Assembly (NCBI GenBank): GCA_910575775.1
Contig: CAJTEY010000005.1
Coordinates: forward strand, 1 to 64,000
DNA length: 64,000 nucleotides
DNA from: Lachnospiraceae bacterium
GTDB lineage: Bacteria > Bacillota > Clostridia > Lachnospirales > Lachnospiraceae
Reading direction: 5' to 3'
Positions 41,908 to 50,560 of the stretch are shown in pieces; position 1 is the first letter of the stretch; each line of letters opens with the position of its first letter. The position numbers and the translations under genes were made by a program. Below the pieces are notes generated by a model. The model was not told the origin of the DNA, ran no database searches, and saw only the letters and a program-made list of their open reading frames with translations.

Positions 41908-42392
41908 TAAGAGGCGTCCTTATTGTAGTCCATAGATTCCGAACGGATGTCCTTGATCCGGCCGTCTTCCCAGTCAAAAACAAGATACTGGTAGACAACG
42001 GCGTGATGCTCCAGATACGCTTCGTCGGTCAAAAACGACAGAAGTGTATCCTTCTCAATTTCGTTATCCTCGCAGAAGCTGTCGATCTCCACGGCCGCGC
42101 CGTCCACAAAGAAGGAGGGTAGGATCGTGGTCAGGGAGGCATCAAAGGGAATATCCTCTGCGGCAAGGAACTGATAGTCGCCGCCGTTCACGGAAGAGAG
42201 AATGTCGTAATCCTTGTAGGCAGTTAAAAAGGTGTCTGCACCGTCTCCGATTTTTACACCGCGGATGGTCTGCGCCGTCTCCGCATCCAGATCATAGTCG
42301 GTGGCGGACAGAAGCGGTTTTTCCTCGCCGCAGGCGCACAGCGCAAGTGAGAGAGAAAACGTCAGGATAAGGAGAAGCGCGGTCTTTTTCAT
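41892..42392 (-). CDS. Hypothetical lipoprotein
   Basis: A 166-residue protein with a signal peptide and lipobox (LALCAC, lipidated Cys at about 21). The mature part is acidic, with a short conserved-looking start (GVKIGDGADTFLTAYKDYDI) reminiscent of small secreted proteins of gut Clostridia. It is transcribed towards the ABC exporter and overlaps its end by 16 bases. I do not recognise the family. The tRNA-Trp terminator lies about 65 bases upstream of its start. Confidence 0.7.
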   Translation of the reverse strand: MKKTALLLILTFSLSLALCACGEEKPLLSATDYDLDAETAQTIRGVKIGDGADTFLTAYKDYDILSSVNGGDYQFLAAEDIPFDASLTTILPSFFVDGAAVEIDSFCEDNEIEKDTLLSFLTDEAYLEHHAVVYQYLVFDWEDGRIKDIRSESMDYNKDASYYKAN

Positions 42393-42458
42393 AGGAATCC
42401 TCTTTCTGGAGCGGCAGGCTCCTGTGTTTCAACAATAGTGTAGTGCGCATAAAAGTAA

Positions 42459-42480
42459 CCCGTGAGCGGCAGCTCACGGG
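42459..42480 (-). terminator. Terminator of tRNA-Trp
   Basis: CCCGTGAGC/GCTCACGGG with a 4-base loop, followed on the minus strand by TTACTTTTAT. It lies 10 bases downstream of the tRNA 3' end. Confidence 0.75.
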
Positions 42481-42489
42481 CCATAATAA

Positions 42490-42560
42490 CAGGGGCAGTA
42501 GGAATCGAACCCACATCGATGGTTTTGGAGACCACTGTTCTACCTTTGAACTATGCCCCT
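42490..42560 (-). tRNA. tRNA-Trp (CCA anticodon)
   Basis: A 71-base cloverleaf on the minus strand. The acceptor stem is AGGGGCA/TGCCCCT, the D arm GTTCAAAGGTAGAAC, the anticodon loop CTCCAAA with anticodon CCA, and the T arm TGGGTTCGATTCCTA. The discriminator base is G, as expected for bacterial tRNA-Trp. The 3' CCA is not encoded. It has its own promoter and terminator. Confidence 0.93.
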
Positions 42561-42597
42561 TCAATGTTTGGCAGATCGAAGAAAACCGCCGAAAATT

Positions 42598-42626
42598 ATT
42601 ATAGCATAGGTGAGGGGAGAGCGCAA
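42598..42626 (-). promoter_or_regulatory. Promoter of tRNA-Trp
   Basis: On the minus strand TTGCGC (42626-42621), 17-bp spacer, TATAAT (42603-42598), about 37 bases before the tRNA 5' end. Confidence 0.75.
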
Positions 42627-42705
42627 GCCACATTTTGCAAATATATAGAGATTTCACATATCATATAAACCATAAAATAAGTACAAGGGAAAGGATGGAA
42701 AGAGA

Positions 42706-43152
42706 ATGTTAGAACAGGCAGGAGTTATGTTTGACAACATGGAAGCGATGATGTACCGCTTGAAAAAGAAAGCTTACAAGGAGCGGATGGAACTGTTTCG
42801 CGAAAAAAACGAGGCGATTCTCTCGGAGATGACTGGCTTTGTGGAGCAGGCGGAAGAACAGGAGCGGGACGAGGCGGCGGCGCAGGTGGCGAAAGCTCTT
42901 GCGAATGCGGTGGAGGCGCGTTTCGCCAAACGGGGAAAAATCAGCGGAAGGAGCCAGATGGACATTAATCTGTTTATGATTTACTTCGTCTTTCCGGCGA
43001 TCCTTTTGACGCACAGCGAATATGCCGGCCGGCTTGCCGACGCGATCCGGGACGAATGGCGGGGACACTTTAAGAACAGTGCACAGCTTAGCTATACAAC
43101 AATTGAGGAGATCAGCGGCACTTTTCAGGAGAAATTTCTTGGATTATTTTAA
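42706..43152 (+). CDS. Conserved hypothetical protein
   Basis: A 148-residue, largely helical and charged protein. Residues 10-75 are predicted coiled coil rich in Glu, Lys and Ala. The C-terminal half has a more hydrophobic patch (MDINLFMIYFVFPAILL, about 85-101) that could be buried rather than membrane. GGAAAGGATGG precedes the ATG. I do not recognise the family. A perfect hairpin (43170-43194) lies between it and the convergent GH42 gene. Confidence 0.65.
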   Translation: MLEQAGVMFDNMEAMMYRLKKKAYKERMELFREKNEAILSEMTGFVEQAEEQERDEAAAQVAKALANAVEARFAKRGKISGRSQMDINLFMIYFVFPAILLTHSEYAGRLADAIRDEWRGHFKNSAQLSYTTIEEISGTFQEKFLGLF

Positions 43153-43169
43153 GTTTTTGAGACATGTCG

Positions 43170-43194
43170 GAGGCGGCGCAGGCAGCGCCGCCTC
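43170..43194. terminator. GC-rich hairpin between convergent genes
   Basis: GAGGCGGCGC/GCGCCGCCTC is a perfect 10-bp stem with a 5-base loop, without a T tract on either side. It may stop transcription from both directions. Confidence 0.5.
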
Positions 43195-43200
43195 ATGGCG

Positions 43201-45291
43201 TCACAGTTCTTCCAGAATCAGAAAATCCCAACAGGAGAGGGAGAGACGCGTCCCTTCTTTTATGACAGCAGCATCACTGGCTGCTGAATGCGGCTTTTGC
43301 CCCGAAAGAAGCAGGCGGGCGTCCGTTCCGTGGTAGACGGTTTCCTGTGTTTCCTCAGAATAATTGAAATAGTAAGTGATTTCTTTTTGCAGGCCGTTTC
43401 TGCCCCGTTTGACAATCAGGGGAAAGACGGCTTCTTCTCTGGGCACTCCGGCCTTTTCGCAGAGAAAGCCAAGGAGTCTTTTCAGCACATCCCCGTCGGT
43501 ATAACATCCAAGATAGGCGGCATAGCCTTGACCGAAGCAGTTTCCCGTCAGGGCGGCGCTGTCATCCCAGTGGGGGTGATCGTAACAGGCCAGTGTCTCG
43601 GCGGCTTCGGGGAGCAGGAGTTCCATCCATTTGTGAACCGTGTATTTCTGTTTCGGTGCGGCTGAGGAATTGACCGCATGAGTTTTTTCATCCGCAGCAG
43701 ATGTGGAAACTGTTTTCTGATCCGCTTTCAAACCGACATTCACAGCGTTCGTAAACTGGTCGTAGGTCATGCCGAAGACGTCGGTCAGGCCGTGGGGGAG
43801 ATCATCGTGATATATTTTCAACATCCTGTCGGCTACCGCTGTTTTGAAGGTGGAGAGCAGAACGCCTCCCGCCTGCACATAGTTTCTGAGTGCGTCCGTA
43901 AGCCGGTCGGAAACGCTGTAGAGCGCGGGTGTAATCAGCAGTTTGTATTGACTGAATAAGTCGATATCTCTCTCGGCTGAGAGGATGTCGCATTCCACGT
44001 TCATATCATAGAGCGCATCGAAAATCCAGCGGAAAACATCGTTGTAGGCGGGGCCGTCCTGGATGGGAAACCATTGCAGGGCGTCCAGGGAGACGTTGTC
44101 CAGAAGGATGCCTACGGAATGATGTTTTTCAAGATTGACCAAATGAGTACCGAACTCGGCAAAGTCCGCGCCGATGCGGCAGCACTCCCGGTAAGAGGCG
44201 TTTTCCTTCAGGTTGTGGCTTAAGACACCCTTCCAGTAGGATTCAATGGCATTGTGGATGGAGTGCCAGTGCCAGTATTCCACACAATTTGCGCCGTTTG
44301 CCAGGTGGCTGAAAGCCTGCAGGCGCAGCTGTCCCGGATAGGAAAGCCAGCCGTGATTGCCCTGTGCTTCGGTTTCCAGAACAAGATAATTGTCCTTTTT
44401 TAAGGAGCGGGCAATGGCGCCGCCAAAGGCAATTTCCCTGCCTGTCAGATCCTGTGCCGAGGGATGGTAGATGTCGCATCCGGCTATGGTGAGCGGACGT
44501 GAGGCTTCCCACTGGTCCACCTCCGGCTGAAGGCCGAAGGAGAAGCCGCGCCAGTCGTAGTCGAAATTCTGTGTGATAAACTGATCCGGGCGGGCGTAGG
44601 AGGCAACGATCTCTGCCTGTACGGCAAGAAAATCAGACACCAGTTTTCTCTGGAATTTCCGATATTCCTCACCGAGACTGGCGTTGATGGTGCCGCGCAC
44701 GTCGGGAAAATCTTCCCACGCATTGATGCGGTTGCTCCAGTAATCAAGCCCCCACGCCTCATTTAAAAGGGTGAGATCGTCATTAAAAAGTTTCCGCACA
44801 TAGGCGGCAAACTTTTTCTGTGCGTAGGCGGAACAGGTGTCATAGGACTTGGTTTCATTGTCGAGCTGGAAACCGATCACATGGTCGTAGGGCTGTACTT
44901 CCTCCATCAGCCTGCGGATGATGCGCTCCGCATGTTTTAAGTACATGGGGTGGGCGATGTCCATATTCTGCCTGTGGCCGTAGCGTCCCTGTCCGGCGTG
45001 GGTTTCGGTAATGATATCCGGGTATTTGCGGGCAAGCCATGTGGGAACCGCATAGGTGGGGGTGCCCACAATCACCTGGAGGCCGTGCTTTTTCGAGCAG
45101 GACAGCATCCGATGCAGATGGGTGAAATCGAAAACGCCGTCCTGCGGCTCCCAGGTGCTCCATGTGGATTCTGCGATGCGGATCACGTTCATGCCCGCCT
45201 TTTTCATCATTTCCATATCGGTTTCGATGCGGTCTACGGGAAGATACTCATCGTAGTAAGCTGCGCCGTAGAGAAGTTTATCCGTTTTCAT
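43201..45291 (-). CDS. Beta-galactosidase, GH42 family
   Basis: A 696-residue cytoplasmic GH42 enzyme that releases galactose from short beta-galactosides. The TIM barrel spans about 1-380 (ESTWSTWEPQDGVFDF at 41-56 is a family signature). The acid/base by motif is Glu146 in QLDNE and the likely nucleophile Glu306 in LVLETE. A GATase-like trimerisation domain (about 390-610) and a small C-terminal beta domain follow. No signal peptide. AGAGGTAACGT lies before the ATG on the minus strand. It stands alone; no regulator or transporter is adjacent. Confidence 0.92.
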   Translation of the reverse strand: MKTDKLLYGAAYYDEYLPVDRIETDMEMMKKAGMNVIRIAESTWSTWEPQDGVFDFTHLHRMLSCSKKHGLQVIVGTPTYAVPTWLARKYPDIITETHAGQGRYGHRQNMDIAHPMYLKHAERIIRRLMEEVQPYDHVIGFQLDNETKSYDTCSAYAQKKFAAYVRKLFNDDLTLLNEAWGLDYWSNRINAWEDFPDVRGTINASLGEEYRKFQRKLVSDFLAVQAEIVASYARPDQFITQNFDYDWRGFSFGLQPEVDQWEASRPLTIAGCDIYHPSAQDLTGREIAFGGAIARSLKKDNYLVLETEAQGNHGWLSYPGQLRLQAFSHLANGANCVEYWHWHSIHNAIESYWKGVLSHNLKENASYRECCRIGADFAEFGTHLVNLEKHHSVGILLDNVSLDALQWFPIQDGPAYNDVFRWIFDALYDMNVECDILSAERDIDLFSQYKLLITPALYSVSDRLTDALRNYVQAGGVLLSTFKTAVADRMLKIYHDDLPHGLTDVFGMTYDQFTNAVNVGLKADQKTVSTSAADEKTHAVNSSAAPKQKYTVHKWMELLLPEAAETLACYDHPHWDDSAALTGNCFGQGYAAYLGCYTDGDVLKRLLGFLCEKAGVPREEAVFPLIVKRGRNGLQKEITYYFNYSEETQETVYHGTDARLLLSGQKPHSAASDAAVIKEGTRLSLSCWDFLILEEL

Positions 45292-45379
45292 ACGTTACCT
45301 CTTTCTTGTATTATTTGCTGTCTGTCAGTCAGTTGCGCTTTCAGGGAGAAACGGCTGGTTTCTAAACCACAGCGTCTTG

Positions 45380-45784
45380 TCAGAGCATGGTTTCCAGATG
45401 CGCGACCGCCAGACGGATGTATTCACCCAGGGAATTTTCCCCACATCCGGCGATAAAGTGGTTGCAGCGGTTTACGGGAACCAGAATCTTAAAGGCTCTG
45501 CTTGCGCCGACAGCGGTGGCGATTGCGGGGGTAATCTCCCCGAGCAGGGCATTTGCAAAGACGATGCCCACAGGGCCGATGATGATATCCGCATCGGCTG
45601 CGTTTACCAGTACGGCGTTCTCTCCCGTTGCCCCGAAGTCTGCGCCTGCTTTTAGCATGGCGGCAGTGGCGGCGGTGTTGGTGCCGATGGCGTAAAGCTC
45701 CAGGTTTTTATGTTTTGCACGGATCTGTTCGATGACGGTCTTGCCGATCCGGCCGCCCTGTCCGTCGATGACGGTAATTTTCAT
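45380..45784 (-). CDS. DUF3842-family protein
   Basis: A 134-residue protein with a Rossmann-like N-terminus (KITVIDGQGGRIGKTVIEQI) and several short hydrophobic strands (ADIIIGPVGIVFANALLGEI). It matches the compact DUF3842 family of Clostridia as I remember it. The nucleotide-binding look suggests a small dinucleotide- or ligand-binding protein, but the function is unknown. AAGGAGG lies before the ATG. Confidence 0.8.
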   Translation of the reverse strand: MKITVIDGQGGRIGKTVIEQIRAKHKNLELYAIGTNTAATAAMLKAGADFGATGENAVLVNAADADIIIGPVGIVFANALLGEITPAIATAVGASRAFKILVPVNRCNHFIAGCGENSLGEYIRLAVAHLETML

Positions 45785-45865
45785 GCGGGTTCCTCCTTGT
45801 CCGTTTTATCAAATCGTCCGCAGTGCATTTTTGAAAAATCTGCGGTCTTTTTTGCCATCGCGTAC

Positions 45866-45893
45866 ATTATAGCATAGGCGCACAGCGTAGCAA
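45866..45893 (-). promoter_or_regulatory. Promoter of the DUF3842 gene
   Basis: Minus strand: TTGCTA (45893-45888), 16-bp spacer, TATAAT (45871-45866). This AT-rich gap (45785-45988) also separates the divergent spoVA genes, whose sporulation promoter I could not place securely. Confidence 0.65.
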
Positions 45894-45988
45894 CGTATAA
45901 AATAAAAAATTTTCCTTATAATATCCGTTATCAAATTATTGCGATGCGATAATTGTACCGACAAAAATGGTGGGAAACGGGAGAAGTT

Positions 45989-46624
45989 ATGTCAACTAAT
46001 AGCACGACAATTTATCTGAAAGTGGAACAGAATGTGGAGGTGCAGAAGCCGGAAGTGTGCGTCAAGGATATGGCGGCGCTGACCTGCGCTGACCCCCATG
46101 TGCTTGCAAAAGCGAAAGCTCTTAAAATGTGGACCTTTCAGGAGGGAAAGAGCAGGAGGCAGGTGATCAGTGCACTCAAGGTCATTGCAGAGATTGAGAA
46201 GGCATGTCCCGGTGTGAGTGTGGAGAACCTGGGAGAGACGGACGTGCTGGTGGAGTGGATCAGCGTGGACAGGCACAAGGGCTTTACCCAGTGGTGCAAG
46301 CTGGCGTTTGTGTCCCTGGTCAGCTTTTTCGGCACGGCTTTCACCATTATGGCTTTCCACAATGATATCGGGATCAACGAAGTGTTCTCAAAGCTCTATG
46401 AGATGGTGATGGGTTTCCGGGGGGACGGGTACGGAATTCTGGAACTGTCCTACTCGACAGGTCTGGCGGTTGGGATTATCGTATTCTTTAACCATATCGG
46501 CGGCAGGCGGATCACCAAAGACCCGACTCCGATCGAGGTGGAAATGCGGATTTATGAGGAGGATGTGAATAAAGCGCTCATTGCGACGGCGGACAGGGAG
46601 GGAAAGACCATTGATGTTTCTTAA
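45989..46624 (+). CDS. spoVAA: Stage V sporulation protein AA
   Basis: A 211-residue SpoVAA. The N-terminal 95 residues form a soluble domain (STTIYLKVEQNVEVQKPEVC and later VENLGETDVLVEWI). Two membrane helices follow (about 110-130 and 150-170), then a tail with TKDPTPIEVEMRIYEEDVNK typical of the family. It acts in the forespore inner membrane with the SpoVA channel that moves dipicolinic acid. ATG 45989 follows GGGAGAAG; the upstream in-frame ATG has no ribosome site. It overlaps spoVAB by 11 bases. Confidence 0.9.
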   Translation: MSTNSTTIYLKVEQNVEVQKPEVCVKDMAALTCADPHVLAKAKALKMWTFQEGKSRRQVISALKVIAEIEKACPGVSVENLGETDVLVEWISVDRHKGFTQWCKLAFVSLVSFFGTAFTIMAFHNDIGINEVFSKLYEMVMGFRGDGYGILELSYSTGLAVGIIVFFNHIGGRRITKDPTPIEVEMRIYEEDVNKALIATADREGKTIDVS

Positions 46625-47099
46625 ACAGCTTCTTCTTGCGGTGATCGGGGCGAGCGCGGGGCTGATCGTGTCAGCGGGCGTGTTTACGGTGCTGATTTCG
46701 GTCGGACTGATCCCCCGGTTTGCGGGAAAAATGCATGTGGCAAAAAAGGTGTTTGCGCTGGAGGAGATGGTGATACTCGGCACGCTGACGGGGAGCTATT
46801 TCAGCGTTTTTGGAGAGTGGGGACAGGTCGGGGCCTTTGTGCGGACGCATGCGCTGTTCGGGACGGCCACCGAGGGCGTGTGGAATATTGCGGGCACGCT
46901 GATACAGATTGTGTTCGGCCTGTTTGCGGGAATCTTTGTGGGATGTCTTGCACTCGCCATAGCGGAGATGCTAAACACCATTCCCGTTTTTGCCAGAAGG
47001 ATCGGCTTCCGCCATGGGCTGGGGATTGCGATACTGGCCGTGGCGCTCGGAAAACTGACAGGGAGTCTGGTCTATTTTACACAGCGGGTATTTTTGTGA
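46614..47099 (+). CDS. spoVAB: Stage V sporulation protein AB
   Basis: A 161-residue membrane protein with four to five helices. The N-terminal helix (LKQLLLAVIGASAGLIVSAG), the GKMHVAKKVFALEEMVILG segment and the NTIPVFARRIGF motif are characteristic of SpoVAB. Its start lies inside the end of spoVAA, so the two are coupled. Its stop overlaps a GTG that opens another frame (see findings). Role: part of the spore dipicolinate uptake apparatus, exact task unknown. Confidence 0.9.
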   Translation: MFLKQLLLAVIGASAGLIVSAGVFTVLISVGLIPRFAGKMHVAKKVFALEEMVILGTLTGSYFSVFGEWGQVGAFVRTHALFGTATEGVWNIAGTLIQIVFGLFAGIFVGCLALAIAEMLNTIPVFARRIGFRHGLGIAILAVALGKLTGSLVYFTQRVFL

Positions 47100-47270
47100 C
47101 GGCAGTTATTCTTGTGGGCATGAGGCCGACAGGGCAGACCGGGGAAGGAAGAGTGGATATAAGAACAGCAGAGAATATAAAGGAAACAGAGGACATAAGA
47201 GCAGCAGAGGATATAAAGGAAGCAGAAGATAGAAAAGAAGCAGAAAACAGGAAAAAGGAGAAGAGAAACC

Positions 47271-47807
47271 ATGTCACAGAATCAGCAGGAAAAGATGACG
47301 CAGAGGGACAAGGCAGTGCAGGAAAAGACGATACCGCAGGAAAAGATGACACAGCAGGAGAAGGAGCAGGCGTACAGGCAGCATGTGGAGCAGACAACGC
47401 CGAAATACAGTATGCCTGTCCGCATGGCGAAAGCCTTTGCCATGGGAGGAATCATCTGTGTGATTGGACAGCTCATTTTAAACTATGCCACAAACAATAT
47501 GGGGCTGGATAAGGAGACCGCCGGATCGTGGTGTTCCATGCTCCTTGTGTTTGCAAGCGTTGTGCTCACAGGGTTCGGCATTTATCCGAAGTGCGTGGAA
47601 TGGGGCGGCGCAGGCGCGCTCGTGCCGATTACAGGCTTTGCGAACTCCGTGTCTTCGGCAGCGATCGAGTATCAGAAGGAAGGACAGGTGTACGGCATCG
47701 GTTGCAAAATCTTTACCATTGCCGGGCCGGTGATCCTGTACGGCATCTTTACGAGTTGGGTGCTGGGGGCAGTGTACTGGGTCGGAACGCTTTTGGGGAT
47801 TGTGTGA
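47271..47807 (+). CDS. spoVAC: Stage V sporulation protein AC
   Basis: A 178-residue membrane protein. Residues 1-48 are a polar, Gln/Glu/Lys-rich extension, longer than usual. The SpoVAC core follows, with four helices and the signatures MAKAFAMGGIICVIGQLI and GGAGALVPITGFANSVSSAA (about 120-140). SpoVAC is a core piece of the DPA channel. AAGGAG is in front of the ATG. A terminator overlaps its stop codon, and spoVAD/spoVAE do not follow. Confidence 0.93.
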   Translation: MSQNQQEKMTQRDKAVQEKTIPQEKMTQQEKEQAYRQHVEQTTPKYSMPVRMAKAFAMGGIICVIGQLILNYATNNMGLDKETAGSWCSMLLVFASVVLTGFGIYPKCVEWGGAGALVPITGFANSVSSAAIEYQKEGQVYGIGCKIFTIAGPVILYGIFTSWVLGAVYWVGTLLGIV

Positions 47808-47825
47808 GGAAACCCGCACAATCCC
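47796..47825 (+). terminator. Terminator overlapping the spoVAC stop
   Basis: GGGATTGTGTG (47796-47806) pairs with CGCACAATCCC (47815-47825), with one G-T pair, followed by TGTTTGGTTT. The left arm contains the last codons of spoVAC. Confidence 0.7.
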
Positions 47826-47839
47826 TGTTTGGTTTGATC

Positions 47840-47867
47840 TTGACAATGCTTTTCCGTATGTTATACT
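47840..47867 (+). promoter_or_regulatory. Promoter of the biotin operon
   Basis: TTGACA (47840-47845), 16-bp spacer, TATACT (47862-47867), directly followed by a BirA-type inverted repeat. Confidence 0.75.
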
Positions 47868-47870
47868 CAT

Positions 47871-47903
47871 ATTGTCAACTTTCTAAAGGAATTGGTTGAC
47901 GAT
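47871..47903. promoter_or_regulatory. BirA operator
   Basis: ATTGTCAAC (47871-47879), 15-base spacer, GTTGACGAT (47895-47903): an inverted repeat with one mismatch, with the length and spacing of BirA sites in Firmicutes. It begins 3 bases after the -10 box, so BirA bound to biotinyl-AMP would block initiation of the bio genes. Confidence 0.8.
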
Positions 47904-47936
47904 AAAAAAACAAATGACAAGAAACGGAGGATGACT

Positions 47937-48557
47937 ATGGAAAAGAGACTCTCTTTCGAAAGGGAAAAGAACGGAAAACAGACGGCAGACGGCCGGAGGA
48001 TCAGCACACAGGAGCTGGTGCTTGGCGGTGTCTTTACGACTCTCATCGCGGTGGGAGCGTTTATCAAAATTCCCGTGCCCGTGGTGCCCTTTACCCTGCA
48101 GTTTCTGTTCACCATGCTGGCGGGACTTCTGCTGGGGGGCAGGCGGGGCGCGATGAGCGTCGGCGTCTATATTCTGCTTGGACTGATCGGACTGCCCATC
48201 TTCGCAGAGGGAGGGGGCTTCTGGTACATATTAAAGCCAAGCTTCGGCTATCTGCTCGGATTTATGCTGGCGGCTTATGTGACCGGCAGGATGGTGGAGC
48301 GCAGGGCACGGTTGTCGACTGGATGGGTCACAGCAGTGAATTTTCTGGGACTTTTCATCGTGTACGCGGCCGGAATGATATATTACTATGTCATCTGCAA
48401 TTATGTGATTGACACGCCCATTGCACTCGGGCCGCTGTTCCTGTACTGTTTTGTGCTGGCGGTTCCAGGTGATATCTGCCTGTGCGTGCTGGCGGCCATA
48501 TTGACTGTCCGGGTAAAACCTGTGTTTGACAAAATGAGGGGGAAAGGTGCGGTATGA
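47937..48557 (+). CDS. bioY: Biotin transporter S component BioY
   Basis: A 206-residue membrane protein with six helices. Its BioY motifs are IKIPVPVVPFTLQFLFTMLAG and GLLLGGRRGAMSVGVYILLGLIGLPIF. It binds biotin in the membrane and works with an ECF module. ATG 47937 is 6 bases after CGGAGG (ATG 47931 touches it). It carries a longer polar N-terminus (about 25 residues) than many BioY proteins. First gene of the BirA-controlled operon. Confidence 0.95.
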   Translation: MEKRLSFEREKNGKQTADGRRISTQELVLGGVFTTLIAVGAFIKIPVPVVPFTLQFLFTMLAGLLLGGRRGAMSVGVYILLGLIGLPIFAEGGGFWYILKPSFGYLLGFMLAAYVTGRMVERRARLSTGWVTAVNFLGLFIVYAAGMIYYYVICNYVIDTPIALGPLFLYCFVLAVPGDICLCVLAAILTVRVKPVFDKMRGKGAV

Positions 48558-49237
48558 GCAAAAATCTTTTTATCACAGGCACGGGAACCGATGTGGGAAA
48601 GACATATGTGACCAGTCTGGTCATTAAGAAGCTTCGGGAGAGCGGGGAACATGCCGCTTACTATAAGGCGGCCATGAGCGGCAATGAGAGAAGGCAGGAT
48701 GGCACGCTGATTCCGGGGGATGCGCTGTACGTGAAGGAAATTTCTGGGATTGCACAGCCTTTGGAGGAGATGTGTCCCTACCTGTACGAAAATGCGTATT
48801 CGCCTCATCTGGCGGCGAGGATAGAAGGCGGGCCGGTGGAGCTTTCTGTGGTGAAAGAAGGATTTCGTAAGGTCTGTGAGACATATGGCTATGTGACCGT
48901 GGAGGGCAGCGGCGGCATTGTCTGTCCTATCCGCTACGGGGAAGAGAAGATTATGCTGGAGGACGTGATAAAAGCGTTGGATCTGTCCTGTCTGCTTGTG
49001 GCAGAAGCCGGGCTTGGCACGATCAACAGTGTGGCGCTCACCGCAGAGTATATGCGCGTCAGAGACATTTCCATTGTGGGGATGATCTTTAACCGTTTTC
49101 ACCCGGGAAGTGTGATGGAGGAGGACAACATCCGTATGTGTGAGGAGCTGACGGGGCTGAAAACGCTTGCCTGCGTGCAGGAAGGCAGCAGGGAACTTGG
49201 CATGGATGCGGAGGCGCTGCGGGCACTTTATCGTTGA
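48554..49237 (+). CDS. bioD: Dethiobiotin synthetase
   Basis: A 227-residue ATP-dependent carboxylase that closes the ureido ring of diaminopelargonate. The P-loop is TGTGTDVGKTYVTS (residues 8-21). The substrate-binding lysines (YYKAAMSGNE) and the VEGSGGIVCPI motif are present. Its ATG overlaps the bioY stop by four bases, so translation is coupled. Known function, normal length. Confidence 0.95.
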   Translation: MSKNLFITGTGTDVGKTYVTSLVIKKLRESGEHAAYYKAAMSGNERRQDGTLIPGDALYVKEISGIAQPLEEMCPYLYENAYSPHLAARIEGGPVELSVVKEGFRKVCETYGYVTVEGSGGIVCPIRYGEEKIMLEDVIKALDLSCLLVAEAGLGTINSVALTAEYMRVRDISIVGMIFNRFHPGSVMEEDNIRMCEELTGLKTLACVQEGSRELGMDAEALRALYR

Positions 49238-49324
49238 TATGAAAGGTTAACATAATGTTGCTCGCGTGCTGCCTCAGAACAGGCAGGTTAGTTTACCTAA
49301 CATTAAAGAAAGGAGGACGTTACA

Positions 49325-50512
49325 ATGATCTGGTATCCTTATGAACAGATGAAAACCATGAAGCCGCCCTATGAGATTGTGGATGCAGAGGGCGTGTATC
49401 TATACACCGGGGATGGGGAAGCCATGATAGATTCCATCTCCTCCTGGTGGAGTGTGATCCACGGTTATAAACATCCCGCGCTCACGCATGCGATCAAAGA
49501 GCAGGCGGATGTCTTCTCCCATGTGATGCTTGGAGGACTGACCCACAAGGCGGTGCAGAAGCTGTCGGACAAACTGGCATCCTGGCTGCCCGGCGATCTG
49601 AATTACTGCTTTTTTTCGGATTCCGGGTCGGTGGCGGTGGAAGTGGCCCTCAAGATGGCGCTGCAGTTTAACGTAAATAGGAAGGATGGGAGAAAAACGG
49701 TACTCTCGCTCACCCACTCCTATCACGGGGACACCTTTAAGACGATGGAGGTCGGGGACGACGAGGACTACCACTTTGCCTTCGGGGAGAAGAAGGGGGT
49801 CATTCATATTGACACCCAGATCAGGGCGCTGGAGGAGGCCTTTGAGAAGTATCACGATGAGCTGAACTGCTTACTTGTGGAGCCGCTTCTGCAGGGGGCG
49901 GGCGGTATGCGGATGTACGATCTGGCTTTTTTGAGGCGGGCGAGACAGCTCTGTGACCAGTACGATGTGCTGCTTATCTTTGACGAGGTGGCTACGGGAT
50001 TTGGGAGAACGGGCTATCGGTTCGTGGCGGACAAGGTGCTGCCGGATATTCTTGTGCTCGGAAAGGCGTTGACAGGCGGATATATCGGGCACGCGGTGAC
50101 GGTGGCGGGAGAAAAGGTTTACTGCGGTTTTTACGGGGACGACCCGTCCCTTGCCCTGATGCACGGGCCGACCTTTATGGGAAATGCCTTGGCATGCAGT
50201 GTGGCTCTTGCTTCCATAGAACTGTTTGAAGGACAGAATTATATGGCGAAGATTCACAGAATGACGGAGGTGATGCGGCGGGAGATGTGTGCGTTCTTCA
50301 GTCCGAAAGTGCGGGAGGTGCGCATCATGGGTGGCTGCATCTGCGTGGAGGTGAACGACCGGGCGGATCTTGTGGGATACCAGGAGTTTGCGGCGAAGAG
50401 GGGTGTCTTTGCCAGGCCTTTCCTAAACTGCCTTTACGCGATGCCGCCCTATGTGATTGGGGAGGAGGAACTTGTGAAGGTGCTTTCTGTGATGAAGGAG
50501 TGGTTTGCTTAG
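49325..50512 (+). CDS. bioA: Adenosylmethionine-8-amino-7-oxononanoate aminotransferase
   Basis: A 395-residue class III PLP aminotransferase that turns KAPA into diaminopelargonate using S-adenosylmethionine. Motifs: ISSWWSVIHGYKHPAL (about 38-53), FSDSGSVAVEVALKMA (about 98-113), DEVATGFGRTG and the PLP lysine Lys247 in LGKALTGGY. It is slightly shorter than the E. coli enzyme. AAAGGAGGACGTTACA precedes the ATG. An 87-base gap separates it from bioD. Confidence 0.94.
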   Translation: MIWYPYEQMKTMKPPYEIVDAEGVYLYTGDGEAMIDSISSWWSVIHGYKHPALTHAIKEQADVFSHVMLGGLTHKAVQKLSDKLASWLPGDLNYCFFSDSGSVAVEVALKMALQFNVNRKDGRKTVLSLTHSYHGDTFKTMEVGDDEDYHFAFGEKKGVIHIDTQIRALEEAFEKYHDELNCLLVEPLLQGAGGMRMYDLAFLRRARQLCDQYDVLLIFDEVATGFGRTGYRFVADKVLPDILVLGKALTGGYIGHAVTVAGEKVYCGFYGDDPSLALMHGPTFMGNALACSVALASIELFEGQNYMAKIHRMTEVMRREMCAFFSPKVREVRIMGGCICVEVNDRADLVGYQEFAAKRGVFARPFLNCLYAMPPYVIGEEELVKVLSVMKEWFA

Positions 50513-50560
50513 TTTAATTAAGAAATACATCAATTCATAACACAAACGAGGTACATACGG

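Noticed and set aside
45292-45380. cre (CcpA) site upstream of the GH42 gene
   Set aside because: On the minus strand TGAAAGCG is followed by CAACTG, which matches only half of the consensus.
49240-49310. Second BirA operator before bioA
   Set aside because: GGTTAACAT at about 49245 and CTAACATT near 49296 resemble half-sites, but they are not arranged as an inverted repeat with 15-16 base spacing.
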